DNA of 64,000 bases, taken from positions 434,001-498,000 of the forward strand of contig NZ_AP024908.1 in NCBI RefSeq assembly GCF_024347135.1, read 5' to 3'. This document shows positions 1 through 9,041 of this stretch, in pieces. The stretch comes from Vibrio spartinae. GTDB taxonomy: Bacteria; Pseudomonadota; Gammaproteobacteria; Enterobacterales; Vibrionaceae. The notes beneath the pieces are model-generated. The model had not been told where the DNA came from and did not search any database. It saw nothing but the letters and a program-made list of their open reading frames with translations. Each line of letters opens with the position of its first letter. Within the stretch, counting starts at the first letter, position 1. The position numbers and the translations under genes are program-made.

Positions 1-2
1 TG

Positions 3-92
3 GCTTTAAATGCAACCGCGAAACGCCATCAGCCCGGCATTGAATTGGTACCACGAAAATTACGGGTGCGTCGCAATCTCAATCTTTCATGA
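3..92 (+). CDS. C-terminal end of an unidentified gene (partial)
   Basis: An open frame enters from the left edge and stops at a TGA ending at 92. It gives 29 residues, basic near the end (VPRKLRVRRNLNLS). Too little is present to assign a family. It runs in the same direction as the GHMP kinase that follows about 140 bp later, with a hairpin between them. Confidence 0.4.
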   Translation, partial: ALNATAKRHQPGIELVPRKLRVRRNLNLS

Positions 93-145
93 CAACCTGA
101 CTCAAATCTAGCTCGCTGTTTATCCTACTGGATGACAATATAAAA

Positions 146-179
146 TGAGGGCGACCGTCTGTATCCGATGGTCGCCTCA
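146..179 (+). terminator. Stem-loop after the partial gene
   Basis: TGAGGGCGACC pairs with GGTCGCCTCA around a 13-nt loop. No clear U-tract follows, so it may be a weak terminator or a transcript-end hairpin for the gene ending at 92. Confidence 0.4.
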
Positions 180-232
180 GTCATCGATGAACCACGTATC
201 AAGACTAAATTCAGTAAAAAGTTACCTTTTAT

Positions 233-1222
233 ATGTTACCTCATCAGATGGTGTGCCTTGCTCAAATCCCTCAGGCAACGAGTGATCCGTTGATTGATAT
301 CCTGTCTGAACCACAGAATTCAAGCGGCCTCCGTGATTTTGGTTTCGGTCAGTCTTGCTGTACATTTGGCGAGTTGTTGCAAGGGATGTTACCCAATGGG
401 CAAGACTTCCTCGTGACTTTCCCGATTCATCGCTACGTGAAAGCAAAGTTTTATCGCGGCGAAGATGATATGGGATTGCAAGTTTGTCCTCCTCATAAGA
501 CTAAGGCACTGGCTTTGGCAGATGCGCTGTTGCGTCGCTATCAACTGCCATGCACTGGCTTGCTTGAGATTGAGTCGGATATCCCTGAGAGTAAAGGATT
601 AGCAAGCTCATCAGCCGACCTCGTTGCGGTTGCCCGGGCAATTACCGACCATTATCACATGCATATCAGCGATGCCGATCTCGCTCATCTGTTGTGTCAA
701 ATTGAGCCAACAGATGCTGTGATGTTCGGCCACTGTGTCGCATTCCATCAAAATATCGGGCATTTAATTGCCGATCTTGGCCCATTACCTCCAATGGTCA
801 TTGTTGCTCATGATGAAGGGGGAAGTGTTGATACCGTGACGCATCAGAAAACGCACCCCGGCATGGGTATTGCCGAAAGAGAGCAATATCAGGATTTGTT
901 GCAGCGCATCCAGCATGCAGTCAAGCACGGTGACTGTGATGAGATCGGTCATGTCACCACGATGAGTTCAATTTTAAACCAACGGTTCAGACCCAATAAA
1001 CACCTGAGTTTATTCATTGATATTTGTGATCAGTATGGTGGGCTCGGCATTGCCGTCGCACACAGTGGTACCTATATCGGCATCCTTCTCGATGCCAGTG
1101 ATATCAAGCTGACCGACAAGAGAACAGCAATAGAGGATGCACTGAAAGCCAATAACTTAGCGCCTGAAACGTTTTGGAGCTCATCGACCACGAGACGGTT
1201 ACCTCATACTGCCAAAAAGTAA
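233..1222 (+). CDS. GHMP-family kinase, PduX-like (L-threonine kinase type)
   Basis: This 329-residue protein has GHMP kinase architecture. An N-terminal substrate strand carries CTFGELLQG and VTFPIHRY (about residues 43-67), as in PduX-type kinases. The ATP-binding glycine/serine motif PESKGLASSSADL lies at residues 118-130, and a C-terminal glycine motif GLGIAVAHSGTYIG follows. PduX phosphorylates L-threonine to O-phosphothreonine for the cobalamin aminopropanol arm; the substrate here is inferred only from similarity. ATG 233 is used; ATG 248 is an in-frame alternative. No cobalamin gene is visible in the window, so the role may instead lie with the truncated upstream gene. Confidence 0.75.
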   Translation: MLPHQMVCLAQIPQATSDPLIDILSEPQNSSGLRDFGFGQSCCTFGELLQGMLPNGQDFLVTFPIHRYVKAKFYRGEDDMGLQVCPPHKTKALALADALLRRYQLPCTGLLEIESDIPESKGLASSSADLVAVARAITDHYHMHISDADLAHLLCQIEPTDAVMFGHCVAFHQNIGHLIADLGPLPPMVIVAHDEGGSVDTVTHQKTHPGMGIAEREQYQDLLQRIQHAVKHGDCDEIGHVTTMSSILNQRFRPNKHLSLFIDICDQYGGLGIAVAHSGTYIGILLDASDIKLTDKRTAIEDALKANNLAPETFWSSSTTRRLPHTAKK

Positions 1223-1364
1223 TCCAACACCGGGTGAAATTTTCCTGTTTCGAGCTGCAACTTTATTTGTATTTATGTATAAAGATAGACGTTGAAATAT
1301 AATACAAGTTTTTATTTTTTTGACACATGAAGGACCGTATGTCGCTATTTTAAGATTATTCATC

Positions 1365-1808
1365 CTATTTGAAGAGGCTAAATGTTTTCGTCAAATCCTT
1401 AATCTCGGAAGTATTACCAAACATACATATACCAAAATACTCCAAATCATGGTCTTCGGTTTCTGAAGTTGCTTTTAGTTGTTCTTCAGACGTACCGATG
1501 ATCATCGTATGAATAAAGTCAGTGAATGGAATCTGACGTTGTATCAGCTCATTCCGCACTTTCCGTATTTTATTTGAATTATCCGCTCTCAAAACAATAA
1601 ATGGATAATGTGAAATCGAAGGATGAACGCCTCCGTCCATGTCTTTGTATTCTAAGAAACACAGACTATCAACATCTTTAATCTGGGCAATAAGTCCAGA
1701 GGTCATGTGCCCAAGAGCATTCAATAGCCTTCCTATATCAACTTTTTTATTCAATACGGCAACCAATCTTTTAGCATTTTCATCTGGTAATTCATTTATT
1801 GCAAGCAT
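1365..1808 (-). CDS. DUF2000 family protein
   Basis: A 147-residue protein whose pattern matches DUF2000: an N-terminal helix, then NALGHMTSGL, a central PFIVLRADN strand, and a C-terminal FGICMFG segment. The family has a peptidyl-tRNA hydrolase-like fold but no established activity. It stands alone on the minus strand between plus-strand genes. An AAAAGG ribosome-binding site precedes the ATG by about 8 nt. Function unknown. Confidence 0.75.
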   Translation of the reverse strand: MLAINELPDENAKRLVAVLNKKVDIGRLLNALGHMTSGLIAQIKDVDSLCFLEYKDMDGGVHPSISHYPFIVLRADNSNKIRKVRNELIQRQIPFTDFIHTMIIGTSEEQLKATSETEDHDLEYFGICMFGNTSEIKDLTKTFSLFK

Positions 1809-2398
1809 ATAAAACCTTTTGTTAGAAATGCGGATACATGATGATTATCGGTAAGATTTCGTACAAACCGTCATCAAGTGTAGATTTTTATTCACTAAAT
1901 TTACAATTATTCAATGAATCATTCAAGCGATTAACACCCTTGCAATCCTTTTCCTTCTCATTTATTATGCCCGCAGTTGATTATATATGTGTTATATTGC
2001 ATTTTTAATGAGATGTTCTGCTGCAAAAGTGTTAACCAGATTATATGCTGATAATTTGTTAATTAAATGGCATGTTAAACTATTCAGCATTTTAGAAGAG
2101 ATGAAAGCAGAATGTTACAAAAAAATCAGTTGTTCAGAGCACAATCAGTACATATCAAGCGCCATAAGTAAATTTACAGTGTGAATCAATTGAAATGGTC
2201 GAGATCAGAACGACTGAATATGTGTTAACCATATATTCTTCCACAATAGTGAGTAACGAATGAATCATGTCACTAGATAATCTATGGATCCGTCTATTTC
2301 TATTAACACGGATAAATCGTTATCTACAATTTTATATATTTCTCAGCACAATGCTTTATATCGAATCAATTATAATTTAGTAAAAAGGCAATTATACG
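1809..2398. other. AT-rich intergenic region
   Basis: About 590 bp of AT-rich DNA between the DUF2000 gene and the dioxygenase. A 65-codon open frame (1987-2184) has no family resemblance or good ribosome-binding site and is not called. The promoter of the downstream cluster probably lies here; I could not fix a -10/-35 pair confidently. Confidence 0.5.
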
Positions 2399-3205
2399 AT
2401 GATCATCGAAAATGATATTTCCGACAGTAATTACAAAACGGATACGGATTTTGGCACACCACTCACTTGTCAAGTGGACGCATATTCTAGTATGACGGAT
2501 CTTGGGTTTTGTTATTTACGTTCGAATGATTTCACTCTAAGTATGAGTCAGCAGCATGACTTAAATATGATTCAAAAGCATTTTGATTCTCTTGCTAACG
2601 ATCCATACGATCAAAACTCCGGCCGTTATCGTCAACACAGTAAGTACATATTCTTGCCTTGTTATAAACTCCTTGTTCCTCATGCTTCTGAGACTACGTC
2701 TTATTACAAGCAAGATATTGGATTCAATGATGAAGTCATCAGTCAAGCGAGAGCGTTTCAACCTGTACCAGATGACATATTGTCAAATAACCTAATTCGG
2801 TCAATGGTTCTTCACGACTTTGAGAATTCTCCATTAAGACAGCATCCTTCAACACTTCCGATGGAAGTTGGAATCCATTTTATTCGCATGGAAGCGAAAG
2901 TTGATTCACCTAGCATTTCAGTACCTAACCGACTTCATAAAGATGGTGAGCCATGTACGTGGATCCACTTGATAAATCGTGTCGGTGTGTGTGGTGGTGA
3001 GAATATCATTACAGATAATACGAAGACGAACGTTCTTTGCCGACAAATCATGCATGATACGCTTGATTCGATCGGCTTAGTTGACGAATTAGTATGGCAT
3101 CAAGTAAAGCCCATTCATGTAGACGAGCAATCAGAAATCGGTCATCGGGATGTAATTCTCATTGATTTCACGCCAATGTTAGCAACACCAAACACGCCAT
3201 ATTAA
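2399..3205 (+). CDS. Fe(II)/2-oxoglutarate-dependent amino-acid dioxygenase (IDO type)
   Basis: A 268-residue protein of the 2OG-Fe dioxygenase family that includes L-isoleucine 4-hydroxylase (IDO). The iron triad is visible: H180 and D182 in RLHKDGEP, and H249 in IGHRDVILIDF, where R250 may help bind 2-oxoglutarate. Family members hydroxylate free aliphatic or sulfur amino acids, usually at C4. It opens a five-gene run with a PLP lyase/synthase, kinase, ATP-grasp ligase and exporter, which suggests the first tailoring step of a small amino-acid pathway. An AAAAAGG-like site precedes the ATG. Substrate not determinable from sequence. Confidence 0.8.
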   Translation: MIIENDISDSNYKTDTDFGTPLTCQVDAYSSMTDLGFCYLRSNDFTLSMSQQHDLNMIQKHFDSLANDPYDQNSGRYRQHSKYIFLPCYKLLVPHASETTSYYKQDIGFNDEVISQARAFQPVPDDILSNNLIRSMVLHDFENSPLRQHPSTLPMEVGIHFIRMEAKVDSPSISVPNRLHKDGEPCTWIHLINRVGVCGGENIITDNTKTNVLCRQIMHDTLDSIGLVDELVWHQVKPIHVDEQSEIGHRDVILIDFTPMLATPNTPY

Positions 3206-3268
3206 CCACGATATACATCGTGTGATCATAAACCCACACCTACAGTTACTATATAAAGAGTATCAATC

Positions 3269-4408
3269 GTGCAATCAAAACAAACTATTGCTGTTCACAG
3301 CGGGACAATAAAAGATGACATGCATGGTGGGATCCTATCGCCACTATTTCCTTCTAGTTCCCATCGACATCTTGATATGAATGAAGATGTTTATCCAAGG
3401 CATGCAAACTTACCTAATCAACGTGCAGTTGCTCAAAAGATGTGTGCATTAGAGAGTGGTGGTGAAGCTGCATTGATCTTGAGCTCAGGTATGGCTGCTA
3501 TCTCGACAGCGATGCTTTCACATTTAAAAGCCGGTGACCATATTGTTCTACAGAATAGTGTTTATTCGGGAGCACTAAAGTTTGTTCAGAATCATTTCTT
3601 AAAGCTTGGGATCACATACAGTGTCTCCGAAAGTTGTGACGTTGAGAGTATCCTCAAAGCAGTAAATTCTAATACTAGGGCTATTTATATAGAAACACCG
3701 ACCAATCCATTATTGAAGATTATGGATATAGAACGATTAGTCAAATTCGCAAAAAGCAAAGGGCTATTCACGTTCATAGATAACACCATTGCGACACCAA
3801 TTAACCAAAACCCATTGGACCTCGGGGTTGATATGGTGTTACACAGCGCGACCAAGTTTTTAGGTGGGCACGGCGATGTATCAGGCGGTGTTGCTGTCGG
3901 TAGTGAAGCGTCGATTTCACTGATGACTGACTATATGAACGATTTTGGCGGATGCTTAAATGCTCAGGCTTGCCACCTTCTTGAAAGGAGTTTGCGTACA
4001 TTGGCAATCCGAATGGATAAGGTGAATCAGAATGCTTTGGAGCTTGCTTCTCGATTAAATGAACACCCAAACATTACGAAAGTCCACTATCCCGGCTTAC
4101 CCAGTCACGAAAATCACAAGATAGCATGTGACCAGATGCGTGGCTTCGGGGGAATGGTTAGCTTTGAGTTATCACACAAATTTGATGCGACAAGTTTTCA
4201 ACGGCAATTAAACTTAATTACTCCATCAAATAGCCTAGGTGACTTAGAAACCACATTAAATTCGCCTTATCAGGCTTCATCATCTTTCAGAAGCCTAAGT
4301 CCACAGGAACAAAAAAAGTCTGGAGTTACGACACAGTTAATCCGAATGTCTGTCGGGATCGAAGACGTTTCAGATCTATATGAAGACTTAAACCAAGCAC
4401 TATCATGA
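3269..4408 (+). CDS. Cys/Met-metabolism PLP enzyme (cystathionine gamma-synthase/lyase type)
   Basis: A 379-residue fold-type I PLP enzyme with normal family length. Visible marks are SGMAAIST near residue 73 (phosphate-binding region), ETPTNPLLK at 142-150, D171 in DNTIATP (pyridine nitrogen contact) and the Schiff-base lysine K196 in LHSATKFLGGHGD. The family does gamma-replacement or elimination on gamma-activated amino acids; plant cystathionine gamma-synthases use O-phosphohomoserine. With a kinase of homoserine-kinase type directly downstream, a gamma-phosphoryl amino acid is a plausible substrate (inference). The start is GTG. Stop and next ATG are contiguous, so it is probably co-translated with the kinase. 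Confidence 0.85.
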   Translation: MQSKQTIAVHSGTIKDDMHGGILSPLFPSSSHRHLDMNEDVYPRHANLPNQRAVAQKMCALESGGEAALILSSGMAAISTAMLSHLKAGDHIVLQNSVYSGALKFVQNHFLKLGITYSVSESCDVESILKAVNSNTRAIYIETPTNPLLKIMDIERLVKFAKSKGLFTFIDNTIATPINQNPLDLGVDMVLHSATKFLGGHGDVSGGVAVGSEASISLMTDYMNDFGGCLNAQACHLLERSLRTLAIRMDKVNQNALELASRLNEHPNITKVHYPGLPSHENHKIACDQMRGFGGMVSFELSHKFDATSFQRQLNLITPSNSLGDLETTLNSPYQASSSFRSLSPQEQKKSGVTTQLIRMSVGIEDVSDLYEDLNQALS

Positions 4409-5410
4409 ATGCATGTGGAAAAGATAATGAAAACGAGTTTAAAGTTAAACCGTGATGAGATTCAGCATATTGAATCCGTCTATGGGCTCACGATAAAAAC
4501 CAGTGCTTTCCTGGGGGAGGGCTCTGGCAATACCAATTTTCTTATTGAGACGAATATTGGTGACTGTGTTCTGAGTATTATTGAAGAGCAAACCCGCGAT
4601 GAAGTTGAAATCATGGCCAATACACTTGTTTGGCTGGCGTTAAATGAGCTTAGGACTTCGCTCTTAATCAGCCCTAAACAACAAGAAAACTACGCGATTA
4701 CACTCAGGGGAAAACCATCGCTATTGCGAACTTTCGTGCATGGTCATGTCCATAAAGATTTGAGTGAAAGAATGCTCAAACAACTTGGTGTGACGATGGC
4801 TAAATTACATGAGATACCGGCCCCTGACTTCATCGGTGATTCTATTTTCTATGAGCAGAAGAAGTTTATGGATACTCTTGACGCCAATATCGACATTGAG
4901 TATGAAAACTGGGCTAAACTCAGGCTTAGTGAGCTGGCTGTAGACCGTATCCACGGTTTACCTACATCAGTGATTCATAGTGACCTTTTCTACGATAATA
5001 TGTTATTCGACGGAGAGCACTTCGTCAGCATGATTGACTTCGAGTTGGCCTGTATCTACCACTCAGTCTTCGATATCGGTATGGCTATCGTCGGTACTTG
5101 TAGCATCGATGGGGAATTATCACTGACAAAAGCAAAATCGTTAATTACTGGCTACCAATCAAGAAGAGTTATATTGGAAACCGAGTTTAATGTGTTAAAA
5201 ACCTATACGGAATATGCGGCTGTACTGACCTCACTTTGGCGTTATTGGAGATACAAAATATATCAGAGTGAAGAACATAACGCGGACAAATATTTAGAAA
5301 TGATGACGTTAGCAAAAAACATTGAAGGTGCTGATTTTTCCACATTAGTGAAACCGTCTACTAATGCAGTATCACGAGATAACAGACTTGATACTATATA
5401 TGATATCTAA
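4409..5410 (+). CDS. APH-fold kinase, homoserine kinase II-like
   Basis: A 333-residue phosphotransferase of the APH/choline kinase/ThrB2 superfamily. GEGSGNTNFLIE near the N-terminus is the nucleotide loop, the catalytic HSDLFYDN (H190, D192, N197) is the Brenner motif, and MIDFELA supplies the metal aspartate. Members phosphorylate hydroxyls of small molecules, including homoserine. In this operon it may phosphorylate the hydroxyl put on by the dioxygenase, creating the leaving group for the PLP enzyme (inference). The ATG abuts the upstream stop; an in-frame ATG at 4427 has a better GGAAAAG site and may be the true start. Confidence 0.75.
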   Translation: MHVEKIMKTSLKLNRDEIQHIESVYGLTIKTSAFLGEGSGNTNFLIETNIGDCVLSIIEEQTRDEVEIMANTLVWLALNELRTSLLISPKQQENYAITLRGKPSLLRTFVHGHVHKDLSERMLKQLGVTMAKLHEIPAPDFIGDSIFYEQKKFMDTLDANIDIEYENWAKLRLSELAVDRIHGLPTSVIHSDLFYDNMLFDGEHFVSMIDFELACIYHSVFDIGMAIVGTCSIDGELSLTKAKSLITGYQSRRVILETEFNVLKTYTEYAAVLTSLWRYWRYKIYQSEEHNADKYLEMMTLAKNIEGADFSTLVKPSTNAVSRDNRLDTIYDI

Positions 5411-5442
5411 CCGATGATGATATTTTTGGGGTAATACGTAAT

Positions 5443-6702
5443 ATGCAAGTTGAACATTCACAAAAAGTTGTAGTCCTTGTTGATGCTTATTCATCGGGTA
5501 ATGTTCTCGCTCATGAATTTATTAAAAAAGGGTGCCGGTGTGCCCATGTACAAAGTAGAAAAAACCTGCCGACAAGTATTTTAGATAGTTTCAGGGCTGA
5601 TGATTTTTTCATCAACCTCCATTACGAAGGCAATGACACAATCAATACATTGAAGGATTTTGACGTAATTGCTGTCATTGCCGGTTGCGAAACTGGTATT
5701 GAAGTTTCAGATGCTTTAGCCGCTGAATTACAAGTGAACGGAAATAATAAAAATACAAGTCATGTTCGAAGGAACAAATACTTGATGCAGCAAAGTCTGA
5801 GTGATTCCAATCTGAGACACATACCGACCTACCGCATCACGACACAGGCCGACGCGATTGATCATGCAGTGGAATTATTGAATGACTATTCTAAAGTTGT
5901 CATCAAACCGGTTGACAGTGCAGGTACTGATTCCGTATTTGTATCTGGCAATTTAGATACGGTTATAGAACACTCAAATCGGTTACTAAATGAGAGTAAC
6001 CGACTCAATTTAAAAAACGAGGCTATCATATTACAACCCTTTATTGACGGAGAAGAATACGTTGTAGATACCGTTAGTTACGCTGGTTCACACAAAATTT
6101 GTGCTATCTGGAAAATGGGGAAAGGGAATTACAATGGCTGCAATTCAATTTGTGAGTTTACAGAGCTAACGTCACTTGATGCTCAAACCTATGCTACCCT
6201 CAAGGAATATGTATTTAGTGTTCTGGATGCTATCGGAATAGAATATGGTGCTGGTCACTCAGAACTGTTTTTAACGCAGGATGGATGGAGACTCATCGAA
6301 ACCGGTGCCCGACCTCACGGCTCCGGTTTTCCAGCGCTATCTTCCTTTGCGTTGCAGCGAACGCAGATTGATGAGTTTGTACTGAGTATATGTTCACCTG
6401 AGCAGTTCATCGCCTCAATTGATGAAGACTATCAACCTTTCCAATATTTAAAAATTAAAGAACTGATATCATCGAGTTCAGGTATCGTTGAGTCGATCAA
6501 AGATGTCGAGACTATTCTGACATTACCGTCTTACAAGGCGTCACATATGCCGTCTCACGGTCAAAAGGTTACGGTCACGACCGATGTATTTACTTCGCCC
6601 GGTTGGATCGCGTTAAGTCATTGTAACTATGACCAACTTACTGCTGATTATCATTTTATTGTCTCACTTGAGGAAAAAGGAATGTTTAACTTCCATGAAT
6701 AA
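5443..6702 (+). CDS. ATP-grasp ligase (amino-acid/dipeptide ligase type)
   Basis: A 419-residue ATP-grasp protein. Visible features are the N-terminal Rossmann-like strand (KVVVLVDAYSSG), the ATP-clamping VVIKPVDSAGTDSVFV, the hinge segment ILQPFIDGEEYVVDTVSY, and the metal-binding C-terminal HSELFLTQDG and ETGARPHGSG. Such proteins form amide bonds between a carboxylate and an amine through an acyl-phosphate; many stand-alone ones are L-amino-acid ligases making dipeptides. It follows the kinase by 32 bp and overlaps the exporter gene, so its product is probably exported. Substrates are unknown. Confidence 0.8.
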   Translation: MQVEHSQKVVVLVDAYSSGNVLAHEFIKKGCRCAHVQSRKNLPTSILDSFRADDFFINLHYEGNDTINTLKDFDVIAVIAGCETGIEVSDALAAELQVNGNNKNTSHVRRNKYLMQQSLSDSNLRHIPTYRITTQADAIDHAVELLNDYSKVVIKPVDSAGTDSVFVSGNLDTVIEHSNRLLNESNRLNLKNEAIILQPFIDGEEYVVDTVSYAGSHKICAIWKMGKGNYNGCNSICEFTELTSLDAQTYATLKEYVFSVLDAIGIEYGAGHSELFLTQDGWRLIETGARPHGSGFPALSSFALQRTQIDEFVLSICSPEQFIASIDEDYQPFQYLKIKELISSSSGIVESIKDVETILTLPSYKASHMPSHGQKVTVTTDVFTSPGWIALSHCNYDQLTADYHFIVSLEEKGMFNFHE

Positions 6703-7645
6703 CGATAGTAAGACAACGGGTCAATATTTTATTCTTGGTTATTGTATCTTAGGATCGGCCATAGATGTATTATTATCAGGGTTATTGCAAAGCGTCGCAT
6801 TATTTGTGTTACTGTTTTGGACTTTCTCTTGTACTTGGCTTGGTTTTGTACTGGTGACACTCACAATATCACCAGTAAAATTTAGTAATTTAATTAAAAG
6901 TTACAAATTAATTATTTTATTAAATATATCGACCCTAGGCTCTTGGGTTGGACTATTTATTGGGTTGAAATGGACGGAACCCTCAATAATGGTTGCTATT
7001 ATTTTTGCGCTTTGCCCGATAATATCAGTCTTGGTTGAGCTTGTTACTGGCAAATCTATTGACTCCAAAAATACTGTCATCACCGTCATGTTAGCGATTA
7101 TTGTAACGATGCTAGTTATGCTTGCTGTTGAGTCCACAAGGTCAAATGTATTCCATTCTGATTTAACATTTACGCTGATGCTCAGCTTTGTTTGTATCTT
7201 AACTTCAGCTTGTCTGGTTATGGGTACTTATATAGCAAAAAAATTATCAAAGATGTCATTCAAAGCAGAAAGTATACAATCATTCCGGTTTCCACTGCTG
7301 ATCTGCGTATGCTATTTATTATTACCAACACCTGAATCTTTAACGGAGGTACAACCTAGTTTTTGGGCGTACCTTCCAATTATAGTTGTATTAGGGAATA
7401 TACTGCCGTTATGGATGCTTCAAAAGGGTATCGAAAGAACAAGCGTCATTAAAACGAACATTATCATTAATATAACGCCCTGCATTACATTTTTATTGGA
7501 GCTTTTTGATTCAACAATAGAATACAACAACATGAAGCTTGCTGTATTAGTTTTGCTTCTCCTCGTCATGCTCATAAATAATGATGATATTTACATATTC
7601 ATTAGAGATAAGATAAAGCAAGTACCTAAACGTATAATGAATTAA
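6695..7645 (+). CDS. EamA/DMT-family transporter, probable exporter
   Basis: About 316 residues, almost entirely hydrophobic, with roughly ten transmembrane segments in two EamA-like halves (for example GSWVGLFIGLKWTEPSIMVA and the ILPLWMLQKGIERTS segment in the second half). DMT exporters efflux amino acids and small metabolites. An upstream start in the same frame exists at 6629, but ATG 6695, overlapping the ligase stop by 8 nt, fits family length better. As the last gene of the cluster it likely exports the ligase product. Codon use is AT-rich like its neighbours. Confidence 0.75.
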   Translation: MNNDSKTTGQYFILGYCILGSAIDVLLSGLLQSVALFVLLFWTFSCTWLGFVLVTLTISPVKFSNLIKSYKLIILLNISTLGSWVGLFIGLKWTEPSIMVAIIFALCPIISVLVELVTGKSIDSKNTVITVMLAIIVTMLVMLAVESTRSNVFHSDLTFTLMLSFVCILTSACLVMGTYIAKKLSKMSFKAESIQSFRFPLLICVCYLLLPTPESLTEVQPSFWAYLPIIVVLGNILPLWMLQKGIERTSVIKTNIIINITPCITFLLELFDSTIEYNNMKLAVLVLLLLVMLINNDDIYIFIRDKIKQVPKRIMN

Positions 7646-8375
7646 ATATTTTAAGCAATCTTCCGCCTGTTCTCAACTAGAGAATAGGTGGTAGACACCT
7701 TTTGTTTCCCACCTTTTGTTTTCCACATCGGCGTATCATTTCACAGGCAAGAACACAGTACGGTGATGGTGACAAACCACCGCATTGGTGTGATTGCATT
7801 GATGAATTTACTACGTAATCCCACCACTCATTAATTTGTATTCCATAAATCGCCCGTTTGTCGATAAACGTGTCACTAGGCTGACCCTCATGAACTCCCT
7901 TTCCCCTCGTTGGTGATGGAGATGTGCCGTATCACTCGTTGCGTCCTCTTATGCTTCTCATTGTCGAATGAGTGTACGAGAGGATTCGTCAATCTTGTTT
8001 TGGTGAGTCGCACCGTACGTATGAGGGGGAGAAGAGAGTCTCAGAATGGTATGCAACAAACCTGTCATTGCGCTGACTTGATGATCATCCTCTTAACAGG
8101 TTGATCATAATTGTGACCAGTATTAAAAATAGGTTAACAAGTATGTATGACTTGGTGAAGATTAGTGTAACTTTACCCTCAGAGAGCCTCAATCACACGA
8201 CGCTGAGATGTCAGTCTCACAATGAGTCAGAAACGGTTGTCAGAGTCACCGGATATCTTATTTGTGGCGGTTGAATTGAGGCGATTAATAAATATAACGA
8301 TTTGTTAATTAAGATTTTTTTATTGTTAGCATACATGAACGAAGCAGTTTGCTTTTAAAGGAAGTCACAAAGGCA
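7646..8375. other. Intergenic region with one hairpin
   Basis: A stem CCGCCTGTTCTC/GAGAATAGGTGG at 7663-7691 with a loose T-rich tail may end the metabolite cluster. The tract CACCTTTTGTTTCCCACC is then imperfectly repeated. The remaining roughly 600 bp has no convincing gene; a 64-codon frame at 7910 lacks support. The promoter of the two-component operon should lie near 8250-8350, where DNA is AT-rich. Confidence 0.45.
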
Positions 8376-9041
8376 ATGCGAATTTTAATTGTAGAGGATG
8401 ATCAATTAATCAGTGAGTCACTTGAGCAACGGTTTAGCGACCTTGGTCATGGTGTTGACTGTGCTTATGATGGCGATGTTGCCTACTCACTGGTTTCACA
8501 CACCCAGTACGATTTAGTGATTCTGGATCTTAATCTACCGAAACGCTCAGGTGAAGAAATAACCAAGAGAATCCGTCAACGCTCAAATACCCCGATTCTG
8601 ATTTTAACGGCACGTAAAGACGTTTATGACCGCATTCATTTGCTTGATTTGGGCGCTGATGATTTTTTAAGTAAGCCTTTTGATTTCGGTGAGCTAGAAG
8701 CACGTTGCCGCAGTGTTGTGCGTCGCAGCCGGGGGAATGACCATAACGTGATAGAACTGGGTAACCTGAGTTTTGATTCCGTCACGGCGACAGTGAAAGT
8801 GAACGGTGAAAGTATCCAACTCAAACAGCGTGAGTACCGACTCCTCGAAGTTTTTATCAATCATCCGAATCGCGTCCTGAGTAAAGAGGACATCATTGAC
8901 CATTTATATGGCTATGATAATCCGCCCAATCAAAATGCGATTGAAACCTATGTAGGGCGATTACGCAAAGCACTGGTGACCAGTAACGTTGAGATTAAAA
9001 CGCTACGCGGTTTGGGTTATGTATTCGCTGTGCAGCCATAA
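8376..9041 (+). CDS. tctD: OmpR-family response regulator, TctD-like
   Basis: A 221-residue regulator. The receiver has the acid pair D8/D9, phospho-acceptor D51 in VILDLNLP, T78 and K100, followed by a winged-helix domain (VLSKEDIIDHLYGY, NAIETYVGRLRKAL). I start at ATG 8376 because MRILIVEDD is the canonical N-terminus; a TTG at 8349 would add nine atypical residues. The stop overlaps the kinase start (TAATG). Together with the kinase and downstream tct genes it most likely senses a tricarboxylate-type substrate and activates its uptake. Confidence 0.88.
   Translation: MRILIVEDDQLISESLEQRFSDLGHGVDCAYDGDVAYSLVSHTQYDLVILDLNLPKRSGEEITKRIRQRSNTPILILTARKDVYDRIHLLDLGADDFLSKPFDFGELEARCRSVVRRSRGNDHNVIELGNLSFDSVTATVKVNGESIQLKQREYRLLEVFINHPNRVLSKEDIIDHLYGYDNPPNQNAIETYVGRLRKALVTSNVEIKTLRGLGYVFAVQP

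Noticed and set aside
1987..2184. 65-codon plus-strand open frame
   Set aside because: AT-rich DNA, no good ribosome-binding site, no recognisable motif.
7910..8104. 64-codon plus-strand open frame
   Set aside because: Weak start, composition like non-coding DNA, no family resemblance.
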